This document shows positions 1-7,969 of a stretch of DNA of 64,000 bases, in pieces. The notes under the pieces are model-generated. The model saw nothing but the letters and a program-made list of their open reading frames with translations, was not told the origin of the DNA and ran no database searches. Positions within the stretch are counted from its first letter, which is position 1; each line of letters begins with the position of its first letter. Both the position numbers and the translations under genes were made by a program. The stretch is from an uncultured Helicobacter sp. (lineage in GTDB: Bacteria; Campylobacterota; Campylobacteria; Campylobacterales; Helicobacteraceae): the NCBI GenBank assembly GCA_949298825.1, contig CASFYB010000002.1, positions 62,001 to 126,000 on the forward strand, written 5' to 3'.

Positions 1-116
1 TTCTTATTTTACCCTAAATTGTGATAGTTTGGGATATTTTATCTTAGAGAGATTGTGCCTTATGGGGAATTGGTAAGAAATTAATTTAGATCAAGAAAAT
101 AGAAAAATGATAGTTT

Positions 117-122
117 TATAAT
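117..122 (+). promoter_or_regulatory. -10 element upstream of globin gene
   Basis: A perfect TATAAT lies 44 bases before the globin start. No good -35 box is visible, which is usual for Campylobacterota sigma-80 promoters. An AAGGA ribosome site follows at about 157-161. I see no clear NssR-type operator. Confidence 0.5.
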
Positions 123-166
123 ATCCTTGCCCTAGAGGCTAATAAATAAATATATCAAGGATAAAT

Positions 167-592
167 ATGTTAGAACAAAAAACTAAAGAACTAATTAATA
201 GCACCATCCCAGCCCTAAGAGATCGCGGAGAGGAGATCACGAAGGTGTTTTATCGTGAACTTTTTGGGAGATACCCAGAGGTAAAAGGGATGTTTGATAT
301 GGAAAAACAAGCTAATGGCACTCAGCCAAAGGCTTTGGCACTTGCGGTTTTAAACGCAGCAAAAAATATAGAGAATCTTGATAGGATTTCTTCTTCTATC
401 AATACTATAGCCAAAGTTCATGTAGACTTGGGCGTTAAGCCCGAGCATTATCCTTTAGTCGGAGAATGTTTGATAGCTGCTATTAAAGAAGTGCTAGATC
501 CTGACCAAGAGGTTTTGGAAGCATGGGTTAAGGGTTATAATATCATTGCTGATTATTACATTGATATTGAAACCAAACTTATTAATTCTTAG
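167..592 (+). CDS. single-domain haemoglobin (Cgb-like)
   Basis: A 141-aa globin with no reductase domain, so it is a single-domain haemoglobin rather than a flavohaemoglobin. The key haem-pocket residues are in place: B10 Tyr29, E7 Gln53 and proximal F8 His85 followed by the typical KPEHYP stretch. Such proteins in Campylobacter (Cgb) oxidise nitric oxide to nitrate in the cytoplasm and protect against nitrosative stress. The family role is known; the same function here is inferred. The gene has its own promoter and is convergent with ttcA. H. pylori lacks a globin as far as I know, so this is one sign of a different Helicobacter species. Confidence 0.88.
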   Translation: MLEQKTKELINSTIPALRDRGEEITKVFYRELFGRYPEVKGMFDMEKQANGTQPKALALAVLNAAKNIENLDRISSSINTIAKVHVDLGVKPEHYPLVGECLIAAIKEVLDPDQEVLEAWVKGYNIIADYYIDIETKLINS

Positions 593-635
593 CTTTTCTT
601 AGCTTTGTTGATTTTGACTAAGGGCAAGATGCCCA

Positions 636-1430
636 TTAGTTTGCCATTTCTGTATCCTGATCCAAAAAATTTGGATCACTAAAGCTATTGGCATGAAGGT
701 TACAAAACGCATTTTTTAGTGATTTGAAAAACTCCGGATTTGATTTTTCCATATCATTTAAAAAATGCTTTGTAGCTAGACGAGCAATAGGTGGCTTATC
801 AGAATCAGGCTGCTTGGCAGGGCAGTTGCAATCAGGAGCAGTTGTGATATTTTGTGAAGTGACAAAATCAATACTTTGACGTTCTCTAATATGGATAAGA
901 GGACGGATCACAAAAAGGCCATTTTCAGCTCTATAAATAGGTGGCATAGAGCGCAAGGAACCATTATAGGTAAGATTCATAAAAAAGCTTTCAGCAGCAT
1001 CATCTAAATGATGAGCAATAGCAACTTTATTATATCCATGCTCTAGTGCATAAGAATAGAGCGCACCGCGTCTCATGCGTGAGCAAAAACTACAATATGA
1101 GCTACCTTCTCTACGTTTTTCTTTAATCGTGCTGGCAATACTTGTGTGATAGATCTCATGAGGGATCCCTTGAATATTGCAGATCTCAGTAAGGTAATCA
1201 AAATTCTCTCCCAAACCATAATGGATGGTGAGGGCTTTAAACTCAAATTTAAAAGGTGCATGACGTGCCATGCGCTCTAAAATGCATGCTAAAAGAATAG
1301 AATCTTTGCCTCCGCTCAATCCCAATAAAACCCTATCACCTTCAGTGATAAGGCCATATTCTGCATTAGTTCTTCCTACGATATTAAGAATCTTTTTGCT
1401 AATCTCATATTTTGCTGGTTTTTGTGACAT
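636..1430 (-). CDS. ttcA: tRNA 2-thiocytidine synthase TtcA
   Basis: A 264-aa PP-loop ATPase that thiolates cytidine 32 of tRNA. The PP-loop SGGKDS sits at residues 39-44. Cys113 and Cys116 (CSFC) and a further CNC at 201-203 fit the cysteine set that holds the iron-sulfur cluster in TtcA. Its start codon overlaps the stop of the upstream transporter gene by one base (TAATG), so the two are translationally coupled. A weak 5-bp hairpin (GGGCA at 622-626, TGCCC at 630-634) lies between its end and the globin gene and may be a shared terminator. TtcA is preferred to TilS because of the cysteine motifs. Confidence 0.88.
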   Translation of the reverse strand: MSQKPAKYEISKKILNIVGRTNAEYGLITEGDRVLLGLSGGKDSILLACILERMARHAPFKFEFKALTIHYGLGENFDYLTEICNIQGIPHEIYHTSIASTIKEKRREGSSYCSFCSRMRRGALYSYALEHGYNKVAIAHHLDDAAESFFMNLTYNGSLRSMPPIYRAENGLFVIRPLIHIRERQSIDFVTSQNITTAPDCNCPAKQPDSDKPPIARLATKHFLNDMEKSNPEFFKSLKNAFCNLHANSFSDPNFLDQDTEMAN

Positions 1431-2767
1431 TATTTTTCCTGTAATGATTTGATATATTGATGTATTTTATCATCGCTAATAAGCTTTGTATTATACTTAA
1501 TGATAATGCATTTTTCAGTTTCATTAATATAGGCTTCAATCACTCCATTGGTACTTGCAATCTTATCTAGGATGGAATCTAACTTTTTAGTATAGGGTAG
1601 GTAGAGATTTTTTGCATGTTGAGGATTATCCAACATAAAGATAGATATAAGCCAAAATATACAGATAAGAATCACACTAATACAGATATATAAAAGTCCA
1701 TAGTGATGATAAAGCAGAGCCCCAAACATACCCCCTACAAATGAGCCTAAGTAAGATGCGGTTGTGAAGTTTCCAAGTACAGTACCACGGATATGGGCTT
1801 TGGCATATTTGCTTACAAGGGATTGCATGATGGGCTCAAGCATCGCAAATCCAATAAAAAATATCAATACCGCGACAATAAATAACCCCAATGAGTTTAG
1901 ATTATCTGCAATACCAATGGCGATATAAGAGATAAGGAAAAATGCAATGCCTAGGATTAAGACGAGTTTTGGACGGTTTTTTTTCTCAGCCAAAATGCTG
2001 GCAGGACCAAGAGCAAGTATTCCAATTAGGGCACTTGGCAAATAGATTTTCCATAAATCAGATTCTAAAAAGTTGAAATGATCAACAAGTATAAGGGGGA
2101 TGATCACAAAAATAAGTGTCATAAGCATTTTTTCTAAAAATGAACTTAGATTCATAAGCCAAATATTTTTGCCCCTTAGGCTTTGAGTTGTTGATGGATT
2201 CTTATCAAATTTATAGCTTAGCTTGGGAGAATCTGGCACAAAAATAAAAAGTATGATAAGCGAAACAAAGGTAAAAAAAGCCGTGATTAAAAAAAGCCAT
2301 TTTGCTCCAAGACTAGCGCCTATTAAAGGACCTACAATCATTGCTAGCACAAAGCTTAAAAAGATCCCTCCGCCCATAATGGCCATAGCCTTAGTACGTT
2401 CTTCTTCTTTAACTAGGTCGCTTACTTGGGCGCTCACCACCCCTCCAATAGCCCCTACACCTTGAAGGAGACGACCTATAACAAGTAGCTCAATATGCGT
2501 GGCAAAAGCACAGATAATAGATCCAAGTAGAAATATCAAAAGACCAATAGCTGTGATTATTTTGCGATTAAATTTATCGCTTAAAATACCAAATGGAGTT
2601 TGAAAAATAAGCTGAGTAAGATAGGCACCACCTACAACTAGTCCTATTAAAAAAGGAGCACTTTTCTCAAAGCTATTTGCATATAAAGAAATAATGGGCA
2701 AAACAATAAAAAGCCCAAAAAATCGTAACATAATAATGCCAGTAAGAGGTAATACTTTTTTAAACAT
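1430..2767 (-). CDS. MFS drug/solute efflux transporter
   Basis: A 445-aa inner-membrane protein with about 12 hydrophobic segments and the MFS loop 2-3 signature (GILSDKFNRK near residue 60). It belongs to the major facilitator family and resembles multidrug or sugar efflux members; the substrate cannot be read from the sequence. After the last membrane segment there is a soluble tail of about 60 residues, longer than usual for the family. It is divergent from rdgB across a 64-bp gap and overlaps ttcA by one base. Confidence 0.8.
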   Translation of the reverse strand: MFKKVLPLTGIIMLRFFGLFIVLPIISLYANSFEKSAPFLIGLVVGGAYLTQLIFQTPFGILSDKFNRKIITAIGLLIFLLGSIICAFATHIELLVIGRLLQGVGAIGGVVSAQVSDLVKEEERTKAMAIMGGGIFLSFVLAMIVGPLIGASLGAKWLFLITAFFTFVSLIILFIFVPDSPKLSYKFDKNPSTTQSLRGKNIWLMNLSSFLEKMLMTLIFVIIPLILVDHFNFLESDLWKIYLPSALIGILALGPASILAEKKNRPKLVLILGIAFFLISYIAIGIADNLNSLGLFIVAVLIFFIGFAMLEPIMQSLVSKYAKAHIRGTVLGNFTTASYLGSFVGGMFGALLYHHYGLLYICISVILICIFWLISIFMLDNPQHAKNLYLPYTKKLDSILDKIASTNGVIEAYINETEKCIIIKYNTKLISDDKIHQYIKSLQEK

Positions 2768-2831
2768 TGATTTTCCTTAATGATAATTTAGCTAGAATTA
2801 TAACTTTTGGAAATTAAAATTTGAGGTAAAA

Positions 2832-3494
2832 ATGCAAGACAAATCGCAATTAAAAATTATTGCAGCTAGTGGCAATGAGGGGAAGATTGCAGAGATAAAG
2901 CAGATTCTTAGAGATTTTGAGGTTGTCTCGATGAAAGAGATAGGAATTTGTGTTGATCCACAAGAGAGTGCTGATAACTTTTTGGGCAATGCGCTCATAA
3001 AGGCTACTGCCTTGCAGGATAGCCTTATAGAGCATGGTTATGAGGAATTTTTAGTTTTGGCTGATGATAGTGGCATTTGTATTGAAGCGCTAGATGATGA
3101 GCCTGGCATCTTTTCAGCACGTTATGCAAATATAGAAAAAGGGATTTTAGAAAATGCAAGTGATGAAGAGAATCGTGCCTGTGTGGTAGAGAGGTTGCAT
3201 GCTAGGAATATATCTAGCTCACTGGCTAGATTTGTAGCTTGTGTGGTGCTTATAGGCAGAGTAAGGCTAAGAGATGAGATGATAGATCTTAACTTACAGG
3301 CATCTGGAGAGTGCAGGGGCGTGATATATGATAATGAAAAAGGTGAAAATGGCTTTGGGTATGATAGTATGTTTCAGCCAGAGGGCTATAATGTAAGAAT
3401 GGCAGAGCTAGATTCTGAAGAGAAAAACTTAATCTCTCATAGGGCCAAGGCTTTGAGGGCACTATCTTTAGAGTTAGATTCCAAACTTAAATAA
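2832..3494 (+). CDS. rdgB: XTP/dITP pyrophosphatase RdgB
   Basis: A 220-aa Ham1/RdgB family house-cleaning enzyme that hydrolyses dITP, XTP and related triphosphates to monophosphates and keeps deaminated purines out of DNA. The N-terminal AASGNEGKIAEI substrate loop, the LADDSGICI acidic segment, the GFGYDSMF motif and the C-terminal SHRAKAL are all present. The ATG follows a GAGG at 2822-2825. It is the first gene of the co-directional block that runs to exbD. Confidence 0.92.
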   Translation: MQDKSQLKIIAASGNEGKIAEIKQILRDFEVVSMKEIGICVDPQESADNFLGNALIKATALQDSLIEHGYEEFLVLADDSGICIEALDDEPGIFSARYANIEKGILENASDEENRACVVERLHARNISSSLARFVACVVLIGRVRLRDEMIDLNLQASGECRGVIYDNEKGENGFGYDSMFQPEGYNVRMAELDSEEKNLISHRAKALRALSLELDSKLK

Positions 3495-3510
3495 TTGAGG
3501 TTTTTAAGAA

Positions 3511-4344
3511 GTGGCAAATTTATTGCTAGCAGGTTATAAACCTATATTTCAAAGTTCAAATTTTTATCTAAGTTCACTAAAGCGTCGTTATGGAGAGAGG
3601 AGCGGTGGATACTTAGGGACCCTAGATCCCTTTGCTAAGGGTATGATGATTCTAGCTTTTGGGCAGTATAGCCGACTTTTCCCTTATTTTTCTAAAGCTA
3701 AAAAGACTTATCGTGCTACATTATGGCTAGGATTACAAAGTGATAGTCTGGATATAGAAAATATCATAGATATCAAGCAGGCTAAAGAGAGTACGATAGA
3801 AGAGATTGAGAGTATTTTTAGCAAACTTTTAGGCAGGCATAGCTATATCCCACCAAAATTTAGTGCAAAGCATATTAATGGAAAACGAGCCTATGAACTT
3901 GCAAGGGCGGGTATTAGCTTTGAGCTAAAAAAAGTAGAAATGGAGGTTTTTAGCCTTAAGTTTTTAGGATATAGTCATCCTTTTATCCATTTTGAGGTTA
4001 CTTTGAGTGGAGGAGGCTATGTAAGAAGTATAGGAGAGATGATAGCTAAAAGATTGGGAGTTTTTGGGGGTCTATCTTCTTTGGAGCGCATAGAGGAATG
4101 CGGGATTTTAACTGATGGATATGAGAGGAAACTAGATCCCCTAGAAGTCCTTAATCTACCGATTCTACATGGAGAAGAGATTGGCGGAGAAGCCTTTAGA
4201 AAAAGAATAGAAAATGGACAGAAAATTTGTTTAAAAAATCAAAAAAATGGATTTTATGTACTTGATTTTGAGGATTTTTTCTCTATAATTGAGATTAAAG
4301 AAAATAATATTTTTTATCGTCTTAATAGGATTTATAAATGTTGA
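3511..4344 (+). CDS. truB: tRNA pseudouridine-55 synthase TruB
   Basis: A 277-aa enzyme that converts uridine 55 in the T loop of tRNAs to pseudouridine. The catalytic Asp lies in [14 protein letters not shown] near residue 38, and YRATLWLG and [12 protein letters not shown] motifs follow. It starts at GTG, ten bases after a GAGG. The end overlaps csrA by 7 bases, so csrA is probably translated by re-initiation. The order truB-csrA-ispE-smpB is conserved in Helicobacter. Confidence 0.9.
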   Translation: MANLLLAGYKPIFQSSNFYLSSLKRRYGERSGGYLGTLDPFAKGMMILAFGQYSRLFPYFSKAKKTYRATLWLGLQSDSLDIENIIDIKQAKESTIEEIESIFSKLLGRHSYIPPKFSAKHINGKRAYELARAGISFELKKVEMEVFSLKFLGYSHPFIHFEVTLSGGGYVRSIGEMIAKRLGVFGGLSSLERIEECGILTDGYERKLDPLEVLNLPILHGEEIGGEAFRKRIENGQKICLKNQKNGFYVLDFEDFFSIIEIKENNIFYRLNRIYKC

Positions 4345-4568
4345 TTTTATCAAGAAAGGCTGAGGAGAGTATCGTCATTGGTGATGATATTGTTGTAAAA
4401 GTAATTTCAATAGATAGGGGGAATGTAAAGCTTGGCTTTGAAGCACCACCTAAGACATTGATTTTACGCGCCGAGCTTAAAGAAGCAATTGAACAAGAAA
4501 ATAAAAAGGCGACATCTGAAGCTAGCAAGGATGCACTAGATGTGCTTAGTAAACGTATTAAACATTAA
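4338..4568 (+). CDS. csrA: carbon storage regulator CsrA
   Basis: A 76-aa RNA-binding global regulator. The N-terminal [18 protein letters not shown] strand, the [10 protein letters not shown] core and a basic C-terminus match CsrA of Campylobacterota, where it controls motility and virulence mRNAs by binding GGA motifs near ribosome sites. Its ATG lies inside the last codons of truB. Csr antagonist small RNAs are not visible in the window. Confidence 0.95.
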   Translation: MLILSRKAEESIVIGDDIVVKVISIDRGNVKLGFEAPPKTLILRAELKEAIEQENKKATSEASKDALDVLSKRIKH

Positions 4569-4584
4569 GAAATAGAGACTAGAA

Positions 4585-5358
4585 GTGGAGTTTAAAGCCT
4601 TTGGCAAGCTAAATATTTTTCTAAAGATTTTAAGCAGGGATGAGAGGGGTTATCATTCTTTAGTTTCTAGATTCTGCTTAGTTAAAGGCATATGTGATGA
4701 TATTTTTATCAAAGAGGCTGATAGGTTTAGCTTATTTGGGGACTTTTCATGTCCTATAGAGGATAATCTAATCACCAAAGCCATAAAGGCCTTAAAAAAT
4801 AGGCTTCCATTAAAAGAGGCTGGTTTATTGGATTGCCTAAAAATACAAGTGGATAAGAAGATCCCAGAAGGTGGTGGGCTTGGTGGAGGAAGCTCAAATG
4901 CTGGTAATATTCTTTATCATCTTAATAAGGAATATTTTGGCCTGCCTGATGAGATTATGTTTGAGATATGTAAAGAAGTGGGCGCTGATGTTAGCTTTTT
5001 TTACTCTCAAGCTTTGAGTGCAAATGTCAGTGGGATTGGCGAGGTGATAGAAGAGTTTGTTGAGCCAATATTGGAGTTTGAGGTTTTTACACCTGATGTA
5101 TACTGTAATACCAGAGAAGTTTATAATGCCTTTGATAATCTAAGTAAGAGTGATAAGGGATGCATAGATTATGATATTAAAAAGTGGGAAAAAGAAAGTA
5201 GTTTGCAGATTCTAAACTCTTATAATAGGGAAGAGCTAAATGATCTTTTAAAGCCAGCATTAAATCTATATCCCACACTTAAAGGTATAGAGCAAAAGCT
5301 TGGGGATGAATGGTTTTTTAGCGGCAGTGGTGCTAGTTTTTTTAGATTAAAGATATAG
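4585..5358 (+). CDS. ispE: 4-diphosphocytidyl-2-C-methyl-D-erythritol kinase IspE
   Basis: A 257-aa GHMP kinase of the non-mevalonate isoprenoid pathway. It phosphorylates 4-diphosphocytidyl-methylerythritol using ATP. The glycine-rich ATP loop PEGGGLGGGSSNAGN lies near residues 93-107, the N-terminal KLNIFLKI motif is present, and the C-terminal GSGASFF fits the family. Translation starts at GTG. It lies between csrA and smpB with short gaps, in the same operon. Confidence 0.92.
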   Translation: MEFKAFGKLNIFLKILSRDERGYHSLVSRFCLVKGICDDIFIKEADRFSLFGDFSCPIEDNLITKAIKALKNRLPLKEAGLLDCLKIQVDKKIPEGGGLGGGSSNAGNILYHLNKEYFGLPDEIMFEICKEVGADVSFFYSQALSANVSGIGEVIEEFVEPILEFEVFTPDVYCNTREVYNAFDNLSKSDKGCIDYDIKKWEKESSLQILNSYNREELNDLLKPALNLYPTLKGIEQKLGDEWFFSGSGASFFRLKI

Positions 5359-5369
5359 GGGTTTTTGCT

Positions 5370-5831
5370 TTGAATATTATTGCTAAGAATAAAAAAGCTT
5401 TTTTTGATTATGAGATTTTAGAAAGCTATGAAGCTGGAGTAGAGCTTTTAGGCTCTGAGGTGAAGGCTTTGCGCAAGTCAAGGGTAAATCTTAAAGATAG
5501 CTTTGTCAAGATTATGAAAAATGAAGCTTTTGTATTTAATATGCATATTTCTTGCCTAGAAACTACCTATGTGCATTACCGTCCAAATGAGACAAGAGAA
5601 AGACGGCTTTTGTTGCATAGAAAGCAGATTGATAAGCTTTTGGGGATGGTGAGTGAACAAGGGCTTTCTATCGTGCCTTTAAAGGTTTATTTTAATTCTC
5701 GTAATTTTGCTAAGCTTGAGATTGCCCTTGTAAGGGGTAAAAAACTCTATGATAAGAGAGAAAGTCTAAAACAAAAGATACTAAATCGTGAAGCACAAGC
5801 AAGTCTTAAAAATTACGCTAAGGGATTATAA
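5370..5831 (+). CDS. smpB: SsrA-binding protein SmpB
   Basis: A 153-aa partner of tmRNA in trans-translation, which frees stalled ribosomes. The conserved N-terminal core (AGVELLGSEVKALRK, then NLKDSF) and the C-terminal ARGKKLYDKRE stretch are typical, and the length is normal. It starts at TTG eleven bases after the ispE stop. The tmRNA gene itself is not in this window. Confidence 0.94.
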   Translation: MNIIAKNKKAFFDYEILESYEAGVELLGSEVKALRKSRVNLKDSFVKIMKNEAFVFNMHISCLETTYVHYRPNETRERRLLLHRKQIDKLLGMVSEQGLSIVPLKVYFNSRNFAKLEIALVRGKKLYDKRESLKQKILNREAQASLKNYAKGL

Positions 5832-5854
5832 TTTTAAAAAATAAAGAGGTGCAC

Positions 5855-6313
5855 GTGAAAGAATGGGTTGATTATGGGGTTCTTGGATTCTTGCTTTTTT
5901 TGTCCATAGTGGTTATTAGCATCGGGATTGAGCGTATATGGTTTTATGCGGTAGTGAGAATAGAGGATTATGATGATAAAAGAAAGCTTGAATTAGACTT
6001 ACAACGTCGCTTAACATTGATTGCAACAATTGGGTCTAATGCACCTTATGTAGGGCTTTTAGGCACTGTGGCAGGGATCATGATCACTTTTATGGGGATT
6101 AGCGATGCTTCTGCTATGGATACAAGTGAGATTATGAAGGGTTTAGCACTAGCTTTGAAGGCCACTGCTATGGGACTTTTAGTAGCTATCCCTTCTATAG
6201 TATTTTATAATCTATTAGTTAGAAAAAGCGAGATCATAGCGACAAAATGGGATATTTATAATAGCCCAGTCGGGCCTAATAAGGACTTCAAACCTAAAAG
6301 ATTGGATAAATAA
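5855..6313 (+). CDS. exbB: ExbB/TolQ-type proton channel subunit
   Basis: About 152 aa with an N-terminal membrane segment and two further segments around the family signature (GSNAPYVGLLGTVAGIM near 65-80). With ExbD it forms a proton-driven motor in the inner membrane that powers TonB- or Tol-dependent transport. The frame opens at GTG 5849, but the AGAG ribosome site (5845-5848) touches that codon, so GTG 5855 is the better start. This smpB-linked pair corresponds to a short ExbB/ExbD set in H. pylori that is not next to tonB. Confidence 0.85.
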   Translation: MKEWVDYGVLGFLLFLSIVVISIGIERIWFYAVVRIEDYDDKRKLELDLQRRLTLIATIGSNAPYVGLLGTVAGIMITFMGISDASAMDTSEIMKGLALALKATAMGLLVAIPSIVFYNLLVRKSEIIATKWDIYNSPVGPNKDFKPKRLDK

Positions 6314-6319
6314 GATAGA

Positions 6320-6718
6320 ATGAAAAAGATTGATTCTTTAAACCTTGTCCCCTTTATTGATATTATGCTTGTGCTTTTGGTGATAGTATTAACTAGCGCA
6401 TCTTTTATCACCACTTCACGTATCCCAATAGCCGTACCTCAAGTAGAGCAAAACTCTTCTAAAAATCATCAAGAGTTGAAAAAAAAGCAAGTAAGTATCA
6501 CTATTAGTGAAAATGGTGAATATTTTATCGATGAGAAAAAGGCAAGTCTTAGCGAGCTGAAACGGGCTATGTCTACCTATCCTAAAGATACGCCAATCGT
6601 GCTTCGTGGAGATAGAGAGAGTAATCTAAATAGTTTTATACAGATTTTTGATGTGCTACAAAACTTAAATTTAAAAGAAGTTTATGTAATCGTGGAAGAA
6701 AAAAAGAATCTAAAATAA
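6320..6718 (+). CDS. exbD: ExbD/TolR-type motor subunit
   Basis: A 132-aa partner of ExbB with one N-terminal membrane segment (about residues 9-31) that carries the functional Asp in LVPFIDIMLVLLVI, and a periplasmic domain. It follows exbB by 6 bases. Its stop is only 6 bases before the left repeat of the genomic island, so the island has cut off whatever followed it. In H. pylori, as I recall, rpmH lies downstream; here no tonB or rpmH follows. Confidence 0.88.
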   Translation: MKKIDSLNLVPFIDIMLVLLVIVLTSASFITTSRIPIAVPQVEQNSSKNHQELKKKQVSITISENGEYFIDEKKASLSELKRAMSTYPKDTPIVLRGDRESNLNSFIQIFDVLQNLNLKEVYVIVEEKKNLK

Positions 6719-6724
6719 TCATAG

Positions 6725-6746
6725 AAGTGGTGGCTTGAGGCGGAAT
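6725..6746. repeat. left attachment repeat (copy of tRNA-Phe 3' end)
   Basis: This 22-bp segment, AAGTGGTGGCTTGAGGCGGAAT, is identical to 17880-17901 in the same orientation. The right copy covers the last 19 bases of tRNA-Phe including CCA, so this is the duplicated core left by integration at the tRNA. Identity ends sharply at 6747. Confidence 0.85.
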
Positions 6747-6777
6747 TAGAATGCTTATCGATACTAGACAAAACTAA

Positions 6778-6823
6778 TATAAAAATCCGTTATTTTCGGT
6801 GTTTTGTGAGGTTAAGAAACTCT
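6778..6823. repeat. imperfect inner direct repeat, left end of island
   Basis: A stretch of about 46 bp beginning TATAAAAATCCGTTATTTTC and ending in TTAAGAAACTC resembles 17801-17847 in the same orientation, with most positions conserved. Each copy contains CCG-N7/8-CGG. It lies 31 bases inside the left att repeat, and its partner lies 32 bases inside the right one. This spacing suggests integrase arm-type binding sites. Confidence 0.5.
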
Positions 6824-6855
6824 AAAAATATTCTGGAAATCTCTCGTTTTTCTAT

Positions 6856-6877
6856 AAATCCAGTATAAAAATGCTGG
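6856..6877. repeat. inverted repeat element, left end of island
   Basis: AAATCCAGTATAA (6856-6868) is the exact reverse complement of 17760-17772 near the right end, so the island carries a 13-bp inverted pair inside its direct repeats. Locally, CCAGTAT and ATGCTGG (6860-6866 and 6871-6877) can also fold into a 7-bp hairpin with an AAAA loop. Confidence 0.45.
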
Positions 6878-6897
6878 AGAATCTAATGAAAAAATAG

Positions 6898-7272
6898 AAC
6901 CTTTTTTCTAATGAAAAAGACATCGAAAGATTGCGTGTCAAATCAAGTCAATACTATGCAAAAGATATGAAAATGAAGAGTGATTTTGTAGTGCCTATCA
7001 GTCATCAAATGCTAGAGGTGCTAGAGAGTGTAAAACCTCTATCTTGTGCTTCAGTTTATGTCTTTCCAAGTGATATTTCAAAAACTAAGCAAATGAGTGA
7101 AAATACACTTAATTATGCAATCAAAAGAATGGGATTTGGAGAGGAAATGGTTTTTCATGGATTTAGAGCTACAGCTTCAACCTTATTGCATGAGAATACT
7201 CCAAACCATAAGATTGCTAGTGAAGTTATAGAACTATGCTTGGATCATAAGGAGAGAAATAAAGGAGCAGTG
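6898..7272 (+). pseudogene. P4-type tyrosine integrase, C-terminal remnant
   Basis: The frame after the stop at 6895-6897 encodes about 125 residues of the catalytic domain of a P4/CP4-like integrase: KMKSDFVVPIS, a KPL..YVFPS segment, MSENTLNYAIKRMGF, the HGFRATASTLLHE box (His and Arg of the catalytic set) and HKERNKGAV. The N-terminal arm and core-binding domains and the first catalytic Arg are missing. Sequence similarity ends before the catalytic Tyr, and the frame then runs out into the neighbouring antisense gene. It sits directly inside the left att repeat, as expected for the integrase of this island, and is inactive. Confidence 0.75.
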
Positions 7273-7283
7273 GGAGATGTAGG

Positions 7284-7314
7284 TTGGGTAATAGGTTATC
7301 TAAGTTTTACCCAA
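7284..7314. repeat. TTGGGTAA/TTACCCAA inverted repeat
   Basis: Perfect 8-bp arms TTGGGTAA (7284-7291) and TTACCCAA (7307-7314) flank 15 bases at the 3' end of the metallopeptidase gene. The same octamers recur near the right end of the island (17446-17453, 17580-17587, 17635-17642). It may act as a terminator for the R-M operon. Confidence 0.4.
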
Positions 7315-7969
7315 TTCTTGACTCGTTTAGTTTTGCTCTTGCACTTTCCCAATCAGGCATATACATGTAAAGATAATTGTAAAAATCTTGATTATGGTAT
7401 GGGTATTTTATATGGGCAAGTTCATGCAATATAACATATTCTATGCTTTTTTTAGGTTTCTTAATCAACTCAAGATTGAGAGTGATATGTAATGAACCAA
7501 TTTTGCAACTTCCCCATCTTGTTTTCATTGTTCGAATGGAGTAGGTTTTAAATTTTAATCCAAGTTTTTTGCTGTAATCAGAAAGAATTTCAGAAAAAAC
7601 GCTCTTTGCTTTTTCCCTATACCATTTGTGGATTGCAAATTCCCTTGATCGGTAGTCTTGAGTGTTTTTAATATGAACATATAGGAATTTTCCTCTTAGA
7701 GCAACATCTGTTTTTGTATCTTCAACAATTTTAAGACGATATCGCTTTCCAAGATAGAGAAAATCTTCACCGCTAACAAGTTGTTTTGTTTGGGTTTGTC
7801 TATCTTTGAAAAAACTTAGTTTTTCCTCAATCCATTTTGCTCTTTTTTTTAGAATGTAGTCAATTTCTTTTTGCGAGGTATCAGGTGGGATACTTAGGAT
7901 AACTTCCAAACTTGGGGTTACCCTAAGAATAGGATTTTTGACAGCCTTTTTTTGGAGCTTAATTTCCAT
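7307..7969 (-). CDS. YgjP-type zinc metallopeptidase (DUF45)
   Basis: About 220 aa with the zincin motif HELAHIKYPYH near the C-terminus, preceded by the TRWGSC segment that marks the YgjP/WLM family. The frame opens at a TTG (7984), but an ATG at 7969 (MEIKLQ) is the likelier start. Either start overlaps the end of hsdR, so it is probably translated by coupling. Proteins of this family are common next to type I R-M genes; their task there is unknown, and protein turnover of R-M subunits is only a guess. It is the last gene of the island operon. Confidence 0.8.
   Translation of the reverse strand: MEIKLQKKAVKNPILRVTPSLEVILSIPPDTSQKEIDYILKKRAKWIEEKLSFFKDRQTQTKQLVSGEDFLYLGKRYRLKIVEDTKTDVALRGKFLYVHIKNTQDYRSREFAIHKWYREKAKSVFSEILSDYSKKLGLKFKTYSIRTMKTRWGSCKIGSLHITLNLELIKKPKKSIEYVILHELAHIKYPYHNQDFYNYLYMYMPDWESARAKLNESRIG

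Noticed and set aside
622-634. Strong terminator between globin and ttcA
   Set aside because: The GGGCA/TGCCC stem has only 5 pairs and no clear U run on either strand. I mention it only as a possibility.
7273-7434. Extension of the integrase frame to 7434 as a complete gene
   Set aside because: After residue HKERNKGAV the similarity ends, and the rest reads antisense to the 3' end of the metallopeptidase gene.
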